From an uncultured Blautia sp. (GTDB taxonomy: Bacteria; Bacillota; Clostridia; Lachnospirales; Lachnospiraceae), in NCBI GenBank assembly GCA_934394595.1, contig CAKRRX010000172.1, positions 1-5,043 on the forward strand: DNA of 5,043 bases, given 5' to 3'. The notes below the pieces were generated by a model, which had not been told where the DNA came from, searched no databases, and saw nothing but the letters and a program-made list of their open reading frames with translations. The translations under genes were made by a program, and so were the position numbers. Shown here piece after piece: positions 4,273 through 5,043 of the stretch. The first letter of the stretch is position 1. Every line of letters starts with the position of its first letter.

Positions 4273-5043
4273 ATGACCAATCAAGAACTCCTGCAAATCG
4301 CCCTGCAACAGTCGGCAATTGACTGCAATTGCAAGCCGGAAGATTTTCTGCAAAGTGAAAATCTGGTTACTACATCGCGAAAACATCCTTCCGCACGTGC
4401 TTATCTCCCGCTGCCATTTGCCTGTGATCTGGTTTCCTATGGAAATAATATTGTGGCACAGGTGCGAGAAGATCTGCGAGATACCGTTAAGGACTACATC
4501 GATACCTATCCGACAGAACACTGTTTTGAGACACCGAATATGCAGGTGCTGGAAGAAAAACTGGCTCCTTACGGGCTGCAGATCTGCTTTATGGCAGAAT
4601 ATTTTCTGCCGGATCTTACCAGCCTGGGAACCCATCCGTGTAAATACGAGATCCGCCTACTGCATCCGCAGGATTTTCAGTCTCTCTATCTGCCGCAGTG
4701 GAGCAATGCGCTCTGTGCGGATCGAAAAGAAAAAGATGTCCTGTGTGTCGGTGCTTACGACGGGGATACCCTGATTGGTCTTGCCGGTGCGTCTGCGGAC
4801 TGTGAAACCATGTACCAGATCGGGATCGATGTCCTGCCGGAATATCGGAGACAGGGGATCGCCGCCGCACTGACTTCCCGGCTGACCGAGGAAATCTTAG
4901 CACTTGGCAAAGTTCCGTTTTACTGCGCTGCCTGGTCCAATATCCGTTCCGTGAAAAATGCCATCACCTGCGGCTACCGCCCCGCCTGGGTGGAACTTAC
5001 CGCACGCGAAAGATCCTTTGTAGAGCAATGCAACACACCGCAG
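4273..5043 (+). CDS. GNAT family N-acetyltransferase with long N-terminal domain, 3' end missing
   Basis: An uninterrupted frame of 257 codons runs from ATG at 4273 to the right edge without a stop. The N-terminal ~120 residues form the extra domain of a Clostridia GNAT family: it includes SAIDCNCKPEDFL (14-26), CDLVSYGNNIVAQV (51-64), HCFETPN (83-89) and ICFMAEYFLPD. The GNAT domain starts near residue 125 (YEIRLLHPQDF) and has IGIDVLPEYRRQGIA, where R192-R193-Q194-G195-I196-A197 form the acetyl-CoA loop, followed by PFYCAAWSNIRSVKNAI and CGYRPAWVEL (233-242). Judging by the family, only a few residues after this point are probably missing. The substrate is unknown. The ATG is supported by TGGAG nine bases upstream and by the promoter at 4209-4236. 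It diverges from the DUF1835 gene and is unrelated in architecture to the YiaC-like GNAT at 1831-2280. Its base composition (about 57% G+C in 4861-4920) is the highest in the window. Confidence 0.9.
   Translation, partial: MTNQELLQIALQQSAIDCNCKPEDFLQSENLVTTSRKHPSARAYLPLPFACDLVSYGNNIVAQVREDLRDTVKDYIDTYPTEHCFETPNMQVLEEKLAPYGLQICFMAEYFLPDLTSLGTHPCKYEIRLLHPQDFQSLYLPQWSNALCADRKEKDVLCVGAYDGDTLIGLAGASADCETMYQIGIDVLPEYRRQGIAAALTSRLTEEILALGKVPFYCAAWSNIRSVKNAITCGYRPAWVELTARERSFVEQCNTPQ

Noticed and set aside
4319..4774. A 151-codon plus-strand frame and minus-strand frames at 4201-4635 and 4616-4903
   Set aside because: They overlap the plus-strand GNAT gene (4273 onward), whose motifs are unmistakable. 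Their translations are Arg/Ser/Cys-rich and look like out-of-frame readings.

Overview
The window looks like chromosomal DNA of an anaerobic Firmicute, most likely a Clostridia/Lachnospiraceae gut bacterium. The reasons are strong AGGAG-type ribosome binding sites, short intergenic gaps, Gram-positive style sigma-A promoters, and genes typical of that group: a DUF1835/DUF3658 protein, a GNAT with a long N-terminal domain beginning near a DLVSYGNN motif, and an AAA-ATPase-like/DUF1703 protein. The genus is inferred, not shown.

Layout. Seven genes lie on the minus strand and are read right to left. In order of transcription they are: a DUF1835/DUF3658 protein (4159-3332), a ketopantoate-reductase-family oxidoreductase (3296-2340), a YiaC-like GNAT acetyltransferase (2280-1831), an acidic immunity-like protein (1834-1415), a small single-pass membrane protein (1369-902), a SUKH (SMI1/KNR4) protein (813-196), and the first 30 codons of an AAA-ATPase-like protein (92-1, running off the left edge). 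One gene on the plus strand, a second and unrelated GNAT acetyltransferase (4273 to beyond 5043), diverges from them at the 4160-4272 intergenic region and runs off the right edge. Both edge genes lack one end, so they are easy to miss.

The right half (about 2340-5043) reads as ordinary metabolic and housekeeping DNA. Hand counts give about 55-57% G+C in 2461-2520 and 4861-4920, although the DUF1835 gene is lower, around 40%. The left part (about 1-1830) is much more AT-rich (30% in 961-1020, 23% in 1021-1080). It holds small, variable proteins of the kinds seen in polymorphic-toxin immunity clusters: a SUKH protein, an acidic helical protein and a membrane-anchored protein. No toxin is visible. 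The best reading is an accessory patch of orphan or multi-immunity genes next to a stable chromosomal segment.

Regulation. A good sigma-A promoter (TTGTGA-17-TATAAT) precedes the AAA-ATPase-like gene, and another (TTGTAT-16-TATAAT) precedes the plus-strand GNAT. The minus-strand genes from 4159 leftward are closely spaced and could be co-transcribed, with ATGA start-stop coupling between the YiaC-like GNAT and the immunity-like gene. A weak hairpin plus T-run just before that GNAT might attenuate read-through from the oxidoreductase gene. No tRNA, rRNA, CRISPR array, insertion sequence or clear novel system was found.
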